A stretch of 64,000 nt of DNA. Source: Candidatus Bathyarchaeota archaeon. GTDB lineage: Archaea > Thermoproteota > Bathyarchaeia > Bathyarchaeales > Bathycorpusculaceae. The stretch's first letter is position 1; every line of letters begins with the position of its first letter. Of this stretch, positions 45,572-54,143 are shown in pieces. The notes under the pieces are model-generated. The model had not been told where the DNA came from, searched no databases, and saw nothing but the letters and a program-made list of their open reading frames with translations. The translations under genes and the position numbers were made by a program. Where the stretch lies: contig JAOZIE010000001.1 of assembly GCA_026014485.1 (NCBI GenBank), positions 3,336 to 67,335 of the forward strand. Reading direction: 5' to 3'.

Positions 45572-46564
45572 TTACACCATTGGGTAAACCCAGTATGCTA
45601 AGCTTAATGTCAATATGAGCGACAGCACCGTGAGAGGCAGAATGAATTGCCAGTTAACTCGCACTACCTGATCGATGCGTAGCCTCGCAAATAGGACAGT
45701 TAAGTACTCGGAGAGTACGACTATAACTAACACTTTAAGCACAAACCATAAGGTACCCCATAACTCAGGCAGGAACCCGAAGGGCACAGGACCGTTCGCT
45801 CCGCCCAGAAACAGCACCGTAATTAAGGCTGCACCAAAAACGATTTGCACGTCCCGAGCAAGCTTGAGGAAAGCCAGTTTGCCGCCGCTGTACTCGGTTT
45901 CATGGCCTGCAACAACTTCGCTTTCTGCATGGGGAACATCAAACGGGTCTTTTTCCAATTCAGCCTGCATGGTAATTATGAAAAGAACAAACGCCCAAGG
46001 CGCCAAGATGGCAAAGGGCAACCATTGACTAGCAACTATGGTTGAGATGGTGAGACTTTTAGCGAGAAACGCAGGCACCAACGCCAGCAGAACCAACGGG
46101 ATATCGTAGCCCAAGAACTGAGTCATAACCCTAGCTGCGCCAATTGCGCTGTAGGGGTTGGTGCTAGACCATCCTGCCAAGAACAACATGAAGTTCGCAA
46201 CAGAAACCAAAGCCATGACGAAAATCAAGTCCCCAGCGAAACTTACTCCAGGTATTACGCTGGAGCCGTCTATGGGCAGAAACGCCATGGCAAAAACCAA
46301 GACAGACAACGCTAAGATTGGCGCGTACTTGTAGACGTTTCGTTTTGAGTCGCAGGGGGTAATTTCCTCTTTGGTAAGCATCTTTATGAAGTCAGCAATA
46401 GGCTGCAGGATACCATGAGGACCTGTAAAGGAGGGTCCCATACGGTTCTGCATGCGTGCTTCGACTTTGCGTTCCACCCAGTCGCAGAACATGGTGAACA
46501 GCAGTATGAAGGTAAATCCTGGGAAAACGAGCACACGGAAGATTAGCAGCGGATAGTCAATCAT
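45572..46564 (-). CDS. nuoH: complex I-type membrane subunit NuoH
   Basis: A 330-residue protein with eight helices. FCDWVERKVEARMQNRMGPS is the diagnostic loop, and ADFIKMLTKEEITP and FDVPHAESEVVAGHETEYSG (shortened) hold acidic residues of the coupling path. It links the hydrogenase module to the membrane arm. Confidence 0.96.
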   Translation of the reverse strand: MIDYPLLIFRVLVFPGFTFILLFTMFCDWVERKVEARMQNRMGPSFTGPHGILQPIADFIKMLTKEEITPCDSKRNVYKYAPILALSVLVFAMAFLPIDGSSVIPGVSFAGDLIFVMALVSVANFMLFLAGWSSTNPYSAIGAARVMTQFLGYDIPLVLLALVPAFLAKSLTISTIVASQWLPFAILAPWAFVLFIITMQAELEKDPFDVPHAESEVVAGHETEYSGGKLAFLKLARDVQIVFGAALITVLFLGGANGPVPFGFLPELWGTLWFVLKVLVIVVLSEYLTVLFARLRIDQVVRVNWQFILPLTVLSLILTLSLAYWVYPMV

Positions 46565-46576
46565 TCTTTTTCACCA

Positions 46577-48148
46577 TTACCTGTCTGTACATGAGAAACA
46601 TGGGTCTAAACTAACGAAGTTCGGGGGAACATCAGCTAAAGGTTCCCCAACCGCAGTGGTGAGGAATGCAGGTATGTTAGCAAATGTCGGAGTGCGAACT
46701 TTAACGCGGTCAGGGAAAGCAGTACCGTTACTTTTAACATAATAGAAGAGTTCGCCTCGGGGCGCTTCCACTCGGTTAACAACTTCGCCTGCAGGCACAA
46801 CCCTTGGCGCTCTAACCCTAAAGGGTCCTTCAGGCAAGTGATCCAAAGCGTATTCAATTATGTTTATGCTTTCTTCAACTTCATCCATGCGGACGTTCAT
46901 TCTTGCCCAAGTGTCACCTGCATCGTAGGTGATTACTTTGAAGGGAATCTCGCCGTACGCCTCGTAAGGCGCATCCTTACGCACATCAATATCTACACCT
47001 GAGCCGCGGGCTACTGGACCGACCACACCTAATTTAAGGGCGTTTTCCCGCTTCAGGGTTCCAACTTTCTGCATACGCAAACCAATTGTGGGTTCTTCGC
47101 GGTAAACTTTAACGTAGAAAGGCAGCCGTTTTTTGAGGCCAGAAAGCACTGCTTTGACTTTAGGGATGTCGGTTTCTTTGAGGTCACGTCGGACGCCACC
47201 CACGGTCATAGAGGAGGAAATTACGCGGTTGCCCGTAAGTATCTCGGTGATGTCCATTATGGGTTCGCGGTCACGCCAGAAGTACTGGAACAGGGTTTCG
47301 TAGCCGATTTCTAAACCCGCATGCCCCAAGGTTAGAAGATGACTGTGAAGCCTGTTGAGCTCCAAGATTATAGTGCGAAGGTACTTAGCGCGGGGAGGCA
47401 CTTCAAGCTTCAAAATTTTCTCAACGGATTCAACAAAAGCGCAAGCGTGGCAGCTGTTGCAAATTCCGCAGATTCGTTCAACCAAGTAAACATCTTGGAG
47501 GTAAGTGCGCGATTCTGATGCTTTTTCTATGCCCCTGTGCACGTAGCCTATACGTGGCCGAACCTCCCTCACTGTTTCGCCCTCGACCAAAACGACGAAT
47601 TTTTCAGGCTCCAAAAGGGCAGGGTGCTGCGGACCGATGACTATCTTGACAAGTTTACCGTCGTCAGATTTCTCTTCAGCAGCAGGAGGATCCAGCTTCA
47701 CTTCGCATGCGTTTACATCTTTCCTGAGGGGATACACGCCCTCGGGCCAAGTGTCAGGCAGCACAAAGTGACCTGAACTGGGGTTTCCTTCGAAAACTGC
47801 TCCAATCAGGTCTGTAACTTCTAGTTCGTGGAAGGCAGCACTGGGCGTGATGTCGTTGACGCTTGCCAAGGTAGGGTTCGCTTTTGGAACCTCAATTTGA
47901 ATAGTTAAAAGCGCGTTGCTGGTTCGAACGTGATAGTATACACCCAAGTTTTCCCCTAAGTCTATACCTGTTATTGAGACAACAGCAGTTTTCTCGTCGG
48001 CATCCACTAAAATTTGAAAGACATCGCGGTGGCTGCCAGATTTGGTTATAATCGCTGCAGTTCCAAGTGTGCCAGGCACTATTTGGACGGGTTTATTCTG
48101 CAGTTTATCTTCAAGAATCTTTAAAATATCTATACCATTACTCGGCAT
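46577..48148 (-). CDS. [NiFe]-hydrogenase large subunit fused to NuoC-like domain (group 4)
   Basis: A 523-residue protein, NuoC-like domain (about 1-145) fused to NuoD/hydrogenase large subunit, the layout of HycE. Unlike NuoD, both nickel-binding motifs are intact: RICGICNSCH (Cys227, Cys230) and a C-terminal DPCFSCTDR (Cys517, Cys520). GPQHPALLEP and GYVHRGIEK are group 4 features. The protein ends at DPCxxCxxR with no extension, so maturation would not need endopeptidase cleavage. It should oxidise or make H2 coupled to ion transport. Confidence 0.93.
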   Translation of the reverse strand: MPSNGIDILKILEDKLQNKPVQIVPGTLGTAAIITKSGSHRDVFQILVDADEKTAVVSITGIDLGENLGVYYHVRTSNALLTIQIEVPKANPTLASVNDITPSAAFHELEVTDLIGAVFEGNPSSGHFVLPDTWPEGVYPLRKDVNACEVKLDPPAAEEKSDDGKLVKIVIGPQHPALLEPEKFVVLVEGETVREVRPRIGYVHRGIEKASESRTYLQDVYLVERICGICNSCHACAFVESVEKILKLEVPPRAKYLRTIILELNRLHSHLLTLGHAGLEIGYETLFQYFWRDREPIMDITEILTGNRVISSSMTVGGVRRDLKETDIPKVKAVLSGLKKRLPFYVKVYREEPTIGLRMQKVGTLKRENALKLGVVGPVARGSGVDIDVRKDAPYEAYGEIPFKVITYDAGDTWARMNVRMDEVEESINIIEYALDHLPEGPFRVRAPRVVPAGEVVNRVEAPRGELFYYVKSNGTAFPDRVKVRTPTFANIPAFLTTAVGEPLADVPPNFVSLDPCFSCTDR

Positions 48149-48683
48149 CTTTTTTTACCTCCTCAGGTGCGTCGGGTGCTGTTTCCGCGGGTACTTCCGT
48201 GACCTCTTCAGCGGGAGCTTCCGTAGCGGCTTCCTCTTCAGAAGCTTTCGGGGGCGCGGGGGGCGCAGCCAACGCGTTTAGCAGCTTCACCACACCATCA
48301 ATTATGGCTTCGGGACGGGGGGGACAGCCAGGAATGTAAGCGTTAACAGGAAGAACTTTGTCTACGCCTCCCAATGTGCCGTAGGTTCCTTGGAAGACTC
48401 CGCCCGAGCAAGCACAGGCGCCTATGGCTACGACGAATTTAGGCTGGGGCATCTGGTCGTAGATGCGTTTAAGCCTGTCTGCGCACTGTTTAGTGACTGA
48501 ACCTGTAACCAGCAAGACATCAGCGTGTCGGGGTGAAGGTTCCAGTTTGATGCCGAAGCGTTCTACGTCGTATCTTGGGGTTAGCAACGCGACAACTTCA
48601 ATGTCGCATCCGTTGCATGCCCCTGAATTAAAGTGGATGACCCAGGGCGATTTTAATCGTGCCCACATTGCTAAGTTAGTCAT
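48138..48683 (-). CDS. [NiFe]-hydrogenase small subunit (NuoB homologue, group 4)
   Basis: About 181 residues from the ATG at 48683; GGAGG lies 11 bases upstream and the ATG overlaps the nuoA stop. Proximal-cluster ligands are in GACNGCDIE (Cys23, Cys26), IGACACSGG and PGCPPRPEAI. CNGCDIE is the hydrogenase form; NuoB of complex I has adjacent cysteines instead. An acidic Glu/Ala/Pro tail of ~45 residues is unusual. Transfers electrons between NuoI clusters and the NiFe site. Confidence 0.94.
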   Translation of the reverse strand: MTNLAMWARLKSPWVIHFNSGACNGCDIEVVALLTPRYDVERFGIKLEPSPRHADVLLVTGSVTKQCADRLKRIYDQMPQPKFVVAIGACACSGGVFQGTYGTLGGVDKVLPVNAYIPGCPPRPEAIIDGVVKLLNALAAPPAPPKASEEEAATEAPAEEVTEVPAETAPDAPEEVKKDAE

Positions 48684-49014
48684 ATTCTTCTTTGCCTCCG
48701 TCAATTAAGAGTAAACCTGCTGCAAGCATAATGAACAAGTACAGCAGTATCAGGGGCACATTGACGCCTGCGCCCATGAAAGAAGCGAAGGCAAGCAGCA
48801 GAACGGAACTGTCTAACACTACAAAGTAGATGAGGTATCGGTAGAGGGAAACGTTGACTCTGAGTTTTGGGAAGGTTATGTTTTCTCCGCAGGCGTATGC
48901 TGAGCGCTCCGCGTCGCTTTGGGCTGGTTTGGGTGCTGCTCTGCGACCTAGAAGGTAGACGAGGGATGCAGCTGACGTTATTAGGACAAACGCGACGATT
49001 GATTCAATAATCAA
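48676..49014 (-). CDS. nuoA: complex I-type membrane subunit NuoA
   Basis: A 112-residue protein with three helices. ERSAYACGENITF holds the conserved YxCGE of NuoA loop 1. NuoA is absent from simple Ech or Mbh hydrogenases, so its presence makes this complex closer to full complex I. First gene of the operon. The 371 bases upstream to 49385 hold no convincing gene; CTTAAATA on the minus strand near 49114-49124 may be the TATA box. Confidence 0.88.
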   Translation of the reverse strand: MIIESIVAFVLITSAASLVYLLGRRAAPKPAQSDAERSAYACGENITFPKLRVNVSLYRYLIYFVVLDSSVLLLAFASFMGAGVNVPLILLYLFIMLAAGLLLIDGGKEEYD

Positions 49015-49113
49015 CTGTTGTTTCCTCCCCAGAAGAGTTTTGCCTTTTGGACAAATTTACCACTTTTTCTGCTTATTGCTTTCGTTTGTTTATGCTGAGG
49101 GAACTCGTACTGA

Positions 49114-49124
49114 ACATATTTAAG
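49114..49124 (-). promoter_or_regulatory. possible promoter of the hydrogenase operon
   Basis: The minus-strand sequence CTTAAATATG, preceded by purines (GCGAAAGA), resembles BRE plus TATA, about 100 bases before the nuoA start. It lies inside the weak ORF 49011-49256, which I do not accept as a gene. Confidence 0.3.
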
Positions 49125-49385
49125 TCTTTCGCAGCAATAACCCTGCAAACGTTCAAGGAAGCTATCGAGAATTACTGCTAAACAATGTAGACCGAAAGAT
49201 TCGTTTGAATAGGCATTCCCAAACCTATTAAGCGCAACACATATTGTTCTGCTCATGGTGGTCCGAGCTTGACTTCATTAGATTGCCCTTGGCAGATTTA
49301 AAGTTTAGCCAAATACAGAGGAAAAAACTAAGATAGTTTTAAGAAAAAGAGGGGCTTCAGCCACGCAGAAAACAAAGCAGCAGGG

Positions 49386-49892
49386 CTACTCTGTTTCAGC
49401 TTCCGAACCGTGCCATCTCCGCTCAAGATACAAAATCAAGCTAAAGAGACCCCGGCTGAAAATTACCAAAATAAGCAACAAGAATTCATCCGTTGTCCGC
49501 ACAACCACGGTCTTTATGATTTCCGCGCCGATAAACAACTCCAAGCTAAGCGTCAAATACCCTGAAAGATACCGCGTCACACACGACGGTTTGTAGGGGC
49601 TTTTCAGTTTACACTGCAAAAACCTATAAGCCACAAGCGATGCACCAAACGCAATAACTGCCCCACCTAACAGATACAGGATATCTGCAGCAATGGTTAA
49701 CAGAACATAGATTACCTCATAGATTGCGCCACCGGGAGTATAGACGACATCCCCAGGAAGGAACAATGCCCCGAAGGTTGGGATGGTTAAGCTGAGATAA
49801 GTTCCGATGACCGACACAACTACCAACATAAGCAGTATTATGACGGTTAACCGGTCGTTTTCCCTTTCACGTGACAAAGTGCATTCAGTCAT
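49386..49892 (-). CDS. DUF1622 membrane protein
   Basis: A 168-residue protein with four helices. FGASLVAYRFL, YLTLSLELFIGAEIIKTVV and FSRGLFSLILYLERR match DUF1622. Function unknown. The following 408 bases (49893-50300) contain no gene; two TTTAAATC elements near 50205 and 50240 probably belong to the rpsJ promoter. Confidence 0.85.
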   Translation of the reverse strand: MTECTLSRERENDRLTVIILLMLVVVSVIGTYLSLTIPTFGALFLPGDVVYTPGGAIYEVIYVLLTIAADILYLLGGAVIAFGASLVAYRFLQCKLKSPYKPSCVTRYLSGYLTLSLELFIGAEIIKTVVVRTTDEFLLLILVIFSRGLFSLILYLERRWHGSEAETE

Positions 49893-50300
49893 AAATTCAG
49901 TAACCGATTCTAGAGGGGAATAACAACCTTATAATATTTGTTCAAAACAGGGGCTTACAACAGAAGACGTGCAAGGCAGAAAACATAAACCAAATAAACT
50001 AAAATAGCGCTATATGCCCAAAAAATAGACACTTGAACAACTAATGGCGCAACAAACTCAGGGCAAAGATACCCCAAGCGTTTAACGCCAACAAAAAGAA
50101 ACATACATGCAAAAAGAGAAAACGCAGGGGGTTTTCACGTAGAGTTAGGGATGTTCCGACAGAATCGTGACGTTTCAGATGGCCACCAGGGAATGGGAAG
50201 GTTTAAATCGTGTGTGGTTTACTTTCAGAAGGACAGCTTTAAATCCTTAGGTTGTCCAAATTCACCTGTGAAACGGGCAGAAAATCAGGATTGAATCTGA

Positions 50301-50609
50301 ATGGTTAGAAAAGCACGAATACGGCTAACAAGCACCGATTACAGTAAACTTGAAGAGGTATGCGAAGAACTAAGAAGCATCGCCCAGAAAACAGGAGTCA
50401 AAATCAACGGGCCAGTACCCTTGCCCACTAAACGTCTCCGTGTGCCTGTACTGAAAGCTCCCTCAGGGGAAGGAACCGCCACATGGGACAGGTGGGAAAT
50501 GCGCATCCACAAACGGTTAATCGATATTGACAGCGAAGAACGCGTCATGAGGCGAATCATGCGTATCCGCGTTCCCGAAGAAGTGCATGTCACTATCGAA
50601 CTTATCTAA
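50301..50609 (+). CDS. rpsJ: ribosomal protein uS10
   Basis: A 102-residue S10 of the small subunit. [31 protein letters not shown] and [12 protein letters not shown] are diagnostic, and the archaeal C-terminus [18 protein letters not shown] (shortened) is complete. In many archaea it follows the EF-1 alpha gene; here it stands alone behind its own TATA-like sequence. Confidence 0.98.
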   Translation: MVRKARIRLTSTDYSKLEEVCEELRSIAQKTGVKINGPVPLPTKRLRVPVLKAPSGEGTATWDRWEMRIHKRLIDIDSEERVMRRIMRIRVPEEVHVTIELI

Positions 50610-50705
50610 ATTTTTCCCCCTCAACTTTTGTAATCTCCTGTTTCTGAAGCTCTGAATTGAGTATTCTTTCTCTTTCAAGAACAAGTAAACCAGAATAGAT
50701 GCTTA

Positions 50706-51545
50706 CTAGAAAACGTAGGGTGTAGCCAACATGTAGGAGGGCACCGCTAAAGCGATGGCAGCAGCAAACAGCATCACCCAGATTTTTTTGTCCCAGTTGT
50801 AGATTTTGTAGCCATCAAGGATTCCGAAGGGGATAAGGTTAAAAATGGCTATAATCGCGTTGAACATCGCAAGCGAAATGAACAGCCACCACCACGGAAA
50901 CGCGAAAAGCGGGTTTAGAGCAAACGAAGCGCCCAGAAACGCCATGGAAAACACCAAGTTCGTAACGGGTCCCGCGATGGAGATTTTACCGATGTCAGCC
51001 ATTTTTGCAGGTCCAGAAATCATGACTGCACCTGGAGAAATCAGTTTGAAAGGCATAACAACGGATACCAAAGTTAAAACTGCGCCCCAAGTAGTTAAAC
51101 GAAACTCTGACCATAAACCTGCCCGCTGCGCCGTAACTTTATGTGCCATTTCATGCACAAAAAAGGAGGCAGTTAAGCCTAACGCGTAAAGTGTGGCTAT
51201 CGTCCAGGTCCATCCAAAGTAGGTCATGTATCCAGCGTAGAAGACGATAGAAAAACCGATACCTATCACCAGCAGGATAGCAACAGCAAGATGCTTGAGT
51301 TCGGTGGGGCTGATGTATATGCGCCCTTTTTTGTTGCGGGGTTGACCAAAACTTACGGAAAACTCATACGAGTTCTGCCTAGGAATGAAAGCTTCAGTGA
51401 CAACTTCTTGTCTTTGAGAGTGAGCAACTCCGATGCGGGGGCAATCGTGATTTTCCGGCAGCCTATGTTGACTGCAAAATTGTCCCCCGCAGTAGGGACA
51501 GTGAAACGGCATAAGGGTTTCTTGCCCACACTTGTGACAGTTCAT
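50706..51545 (-). CDS. site-2-protease-family membrane peptidase with AN1 zinc finger
   Basis: A 279-residue protein. Residues 1-35 are an AN1-type zinc finger (C3, C6, C15, C18, C23, H26, H32, C34). Then come about six transmembrane helices with HEMAHKVTAQ (HExxH) and NLIPFGILDGYKIYNW, the second metal-ligand motif of M50 peptidases. It likely performs intramembrane proteolysis with the finger as a partner- or ubiquitin-like-binding module. Archaeal AN1-M50 fusions are known but little studied. Confidence 0.9.
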   Translation of the reverse strand: MNCHKCGQETLMPFHCPYCGGQFCSQHRLPENHDCPRIGVAHSQRQEVVTEAFIPRQNSYEFSVSFGQPRNKKGRIYISPTELKHLAVAILLVIGIGFSIVFYAGYMTYFGWTWTIATLYALGLTASFFVHEMAHKVTAQRAGLWSEFRLTTWGAVLTLVSVVMPFKLISPGAVMISGPAKMADIGKISIAGPVTNLVFSMAFLGASFALNPLFAFPWWWLFISLAMFNAIIAIFNLIPFGILDGYKIYNWDKKIWVMLFAAAIALAVPSYMLATPYVF

Positions 51546-51651
51546 TAGGATACTCGCTCGTTTTCCATGCTAAAAGCGTGCAAAGACGGTTTATATGTTT
51601 CCCCAAAAACCCGCCGAAGAATCGCCAAAAACACTGAAAAAGGCACAGTAG

Positions 51652-52557
51652 TTAGTCTGTGGGCTTCTTGTAAAACAGTAAGGGCAGACCTGCCAGCGGG
51701 AGAATCAGCAGCCAAAGGTCCACGTTATGCCCCAAAAACCAAGCATACCAGGGACTCCAGCCTCCGACGCTATCAAAGTATATCCACATCAGGTAGATTG
51801 CGTCAAAGTAGAGCCCGAACGCGGTTGCTACAGCCCCAATTTTTCGCATGTCCAGTTTTCTCCACGATTCAGTTCCAGCGGATTTCTTGGTGAAGTATGC
51901 AGCGTAAAGCGTGAGGATTAACAGCCCAACGGTGGTTAAAAGGAAGCTGAGCAAGTTCAAGGGCAAAATCACGTAATCGATACCTTCGGTGATTGTGATT
52001 GCTGTGTATAGCCAGTTGCCCAGGTAACTGATCCAGAAGACCAGCAGGTACGCGGTTGCGGAGATTAAGCCCCACGTAATTGCCTTGGAAGAGGGCTTAT
52101 TGGGGTTTAACGCTAAGAAGAATTTAACGAGCACCACGGGCATGAGTACACCTTCAACGATGCAGGGGATAAAGTTCACAACAAGGTTGCCCAGCAAAGG
52201 TCCGTATGCCGTGGAAAACGGGTTGTCGCCTACGCCCCAAAACGCCGAGGGAATAAAAGTCACCAAGTAGTAGGCTGCCTCAAACAGGATAATCCACCGC
52301 AGCGACATCAACGCCTCTGCTTTGCCCATGCTTCGGGTAAAGAAATACGAGGTGAGGGCTATCACTGCGGCAAAAGACGCTGCGGTGCGGAAGCCTAAAC
52401 CGACGGTGCCCAGGGTGTCAGTCACCATTATGAACCAAGGCTGGTTATTAGCGTGAATTACCCCGCTGACAAACTGGAAGAGCGTATAAGTGAACCAAGC
52501 AACAGAAACCAACAGAAGCCCAGTTTTCAGGGGCAGGTAAAAGTCGCGGTGCACCAT
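51652..52557 (-). CDS. polytopic membrane protein of unknown function
   Basis: A 301-residue protein with eight predicted transmembrane helices, aromatic-rich at the borders (YLGNWLYTAI, WSPWYAWFLGHN). No recognised family motif. It is monocistronic, downstream of the SMC operon on the same strand but 110 bases away. Confidence 0.8.
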   Translation of the reverse strand: MVHRDFYLPLKTGLLLVSVAWFTYTLFQFVSGVIHANNQPWFIMVTDTLGTVGLGFRTAASFAAVIALTSYFFTRSMGKAEALMSLRWIILFEAAYYLVTFIPSAFWGVGDNPFSTAYGPLLGNLVVNFIPCIVEGVLMPVVLVKFFLALNPNKPSSKAITWGLISATAYLLVFWISYLGNWLYTAITITEGIDYVILPLNLLSFLLTTVGLLILTLYAAYFTKKSAGTESWRKLDMRKIGAVATAFGLYFDAIYLMWIYFDSVGGWSPWYAWFLGHNVDLWLLILPLAGLPLLFYKKPTD

Positions 52558-52666
52558 TCTTCAGCTCCTCAGGGAACTAATAAAAGGAGCACCTCATTTT
52601 TTATTTAAAACTTTGCATTATACACCGCGAATAATCTGCCAATAAGCGGTTGCGGGTTATGTGGGG

Positions 52667-53299
52667 TTAGTTCGGTTGGTCGGATTCTTCGTCGGTTTCT
52701 TCGTCCTGTGGCTCCGAAGATTCAGCGGCTGCCCTTTCCTCTTCGCTTCGCAGCAACAGGTCAATAAGCGCTTTCTCATCCACTTCCGCGCGGGTTCGCC
52801 AATCCAGGTAAAGCTGTTCGTTGTCATCCTGCTGTAGGTATCCGTACCTGACGTATCGGTCGATGTTTAAGCCTATCTTCCAGCCAGGAATTTTTTCACC
52901 CAAAAGTTCCTCTACATCTCTGCGTGCCGCTTGCCCCTTTTTGCTGATAATGTAGGATATGGTTATGGCTAAACCTGCAAGGTCGTCGATTCGCCACCCA
53001 ATCATTTTGGTTTCTTTAGGCTGCAGGTCACCGCGTAAAGTAACGTAAAACCGTGCTTTGTCCAGCTCGTCCAATGTGGGTTTCTCAGGAGCGTTCTCCT
53101 GCTGGAAGACCGTTTTCACCTGCAGATCCAGCGGCTTAAGGAAATCGTCCAGAACATCCAGCACTTTGGGGTAGTCAGAGCCAAGGGCTTTGTGAAGCTC
53201 CCAGCCTCTTACGCCTGGCTTCTGGTGCCTTCGGTAGAACAGTATGTGTGTTGCCCGCTTCATTTTGGCTGCGTATGTGCCTTTTCGTTTGCTACTCAT
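52667..53299 (-). CDS. Nse3/MAGE-like tandem winged-helix (KITE) protein
   Basis: About 210 residues from the ATG at 53299, whose ATGA overlaps the kleisin stop. The track start at 53329 is too long. Two winged-helix modules (about 15-95 and 100-180) are followed by an acidic tail. GLAITISYIISKKGQAARRDVEELLG and LYLDWRTRAEVDEKALIDLL (shortened) align by eye with MAGE WH-B (LILSIIFxxGNxA..., WGPRAxxE). KITE proteins bind the kleisin of SMC complexes and DNA. Alternative: ScpB-like, the generic prokaryotic KITE. Confidence 0.7.
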   Translation of the reverse strand: MSSKRKGTYAAKMKRATHILFYRRHQKPGVRGWELHKALGSDYPKVLDVLDDFLKPLDLQVKTVFQQENAPEKPTLDELDKARFYVTLRGDLQPKETKMIGWRIDDLAGLAITISYIISKKGQAARRDVEELLGEKIPGWKIGLNIDRYVRYGYLQQDDNEQLYLDWRTRAEVDEKALIDLLLRSEEERAAAESSEPQDEETDEESDQPN

Positions 53300-54141
53300 T
53301 CTTTTTCGCCTCGCTTCCACTTCTGCCAACTCTCAAACGAGAGCGTTATGGGTACGGAAACGGCTTGTCGGTGTAGCTTCGCTGAGGGTTCCTGTAGGGG
53401 CATGACAAAGATTTCTTCCTCCAACGGGATAACCTCCAGCGTGGCGTAGCCGTAGGTGACCAGAAAACTGGTTATATAGGCGCGGTGAACCGTCTCCTCG
53501 TATGTGTCGGCGCTTACCCAATCCATGTAATGCAGTTTGCCGTCTTTGCCTTCTGTTTGGGTTTTTGTTTGAAGCGCACTCCAGTAGCGTTCCAGCTCCG
53601 CCGAGAAAGCTTCATCCCGCAGGATGCTTTGGTCAGCGAGTTCCTCTCGGGTGGCGATTCCTATGGGGATTTCAGTAACTGCGGGCTGTTCCCATCTTTC
53701 CCTGAGCGGAACCAATGCGTCCCAGTACCGCAACGCGTCAGCTAAGCTTCTTAGCGTAATCTGTTCCTGCTCAACGATGGGGTGCCATGCCTGCAGGAAA
53801 ATCTGGGTTATTTCCCGCTTGTTTTTCTGCGTGATTTTTTCTTCCAGCAAAAACGGGTCGGTATAGAGGGAGGTGCTGCGTTGTTTTACCCATTCACTCT
53901 GCAGCTTAATCACTGACGCCAAGTGATGGATTGCCTCGGCGTCCAAGGTTAGTTCTTCAGGTTGGTCCCACGTTGGAAAGTACTCTTGGATTATGCGGAT
54001 TATTTCATCCACGTTCAGCAAAAACGGGTCTACAGTGTGCCCTTCGATGCCTTTCATCATGTCGATTACGCGTTCAAGCCTGTCTTTGCCAAGCTTTTTG
54101 GTTTCTTTGCGCGTCTGCCCCTTCGGATTCTGTGCCTGCAA
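53296..54141 (-). CDS. kleisin-like subunit of an SMC complex
   Basis: A 281-residue protein between SMC and KITE genes. After a basic leader, residues 35-100 hold DPFLLNVDEIIRIIQEYF and LDAEAIHHLASVIKLQSEWVKQRS (shortened), resembling ScpA/Nse4 N-terminal helices that bind the SMC neck. The middle is helical, and the C-terminal 60 residues form a winged-helix-like domain. The TTG start lies 2 bases after the SMC stop with GGGAGG 10 bases upstream. The assignment rests mostly on context. Confidence 0.6.
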   Translation of the reverse strand: MQAQNPKGQTRKETKKLGKDRLERVIDMMKGIEGHTVDPFLLNVDEIIRIIQEYFPTWDQPEELTLDAEAIHHLASVIKLQSEWVKQRSTSLYTDPFLLEEKITQKNKREITQIFLQAWHPIVEQEQITLRSLADALRYWDALVPLRERWEQPAVTEIPIGIATREELADQSILRDEAFSAELERYWSALQTKTQTEGKDGKLHYMDWVSADTYEETVHRAYITSFLVTYGYATLEVIPLEEEIFVMPLQEPSAKLHRQAVSVPITLSFESWQKWKRGEKE

Positions 54142-54143
54142 GA

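Noticed and set aside
37494-49014. Calling the operon NADH dehydrogenase or F420H2 dehydrogenase
   Set aside because: The catalytic subunits keep hydrogenase cysteines, and no NADH- or F420-binding subunit is encoded.
49011-49256. 81-residue minus-strand ORF upstream of nuoA
   Set aside because: No ribosome-binding site, unusual Cys/Lys-rich composition and overlap with the probable promoter of the hydrogenase operon.
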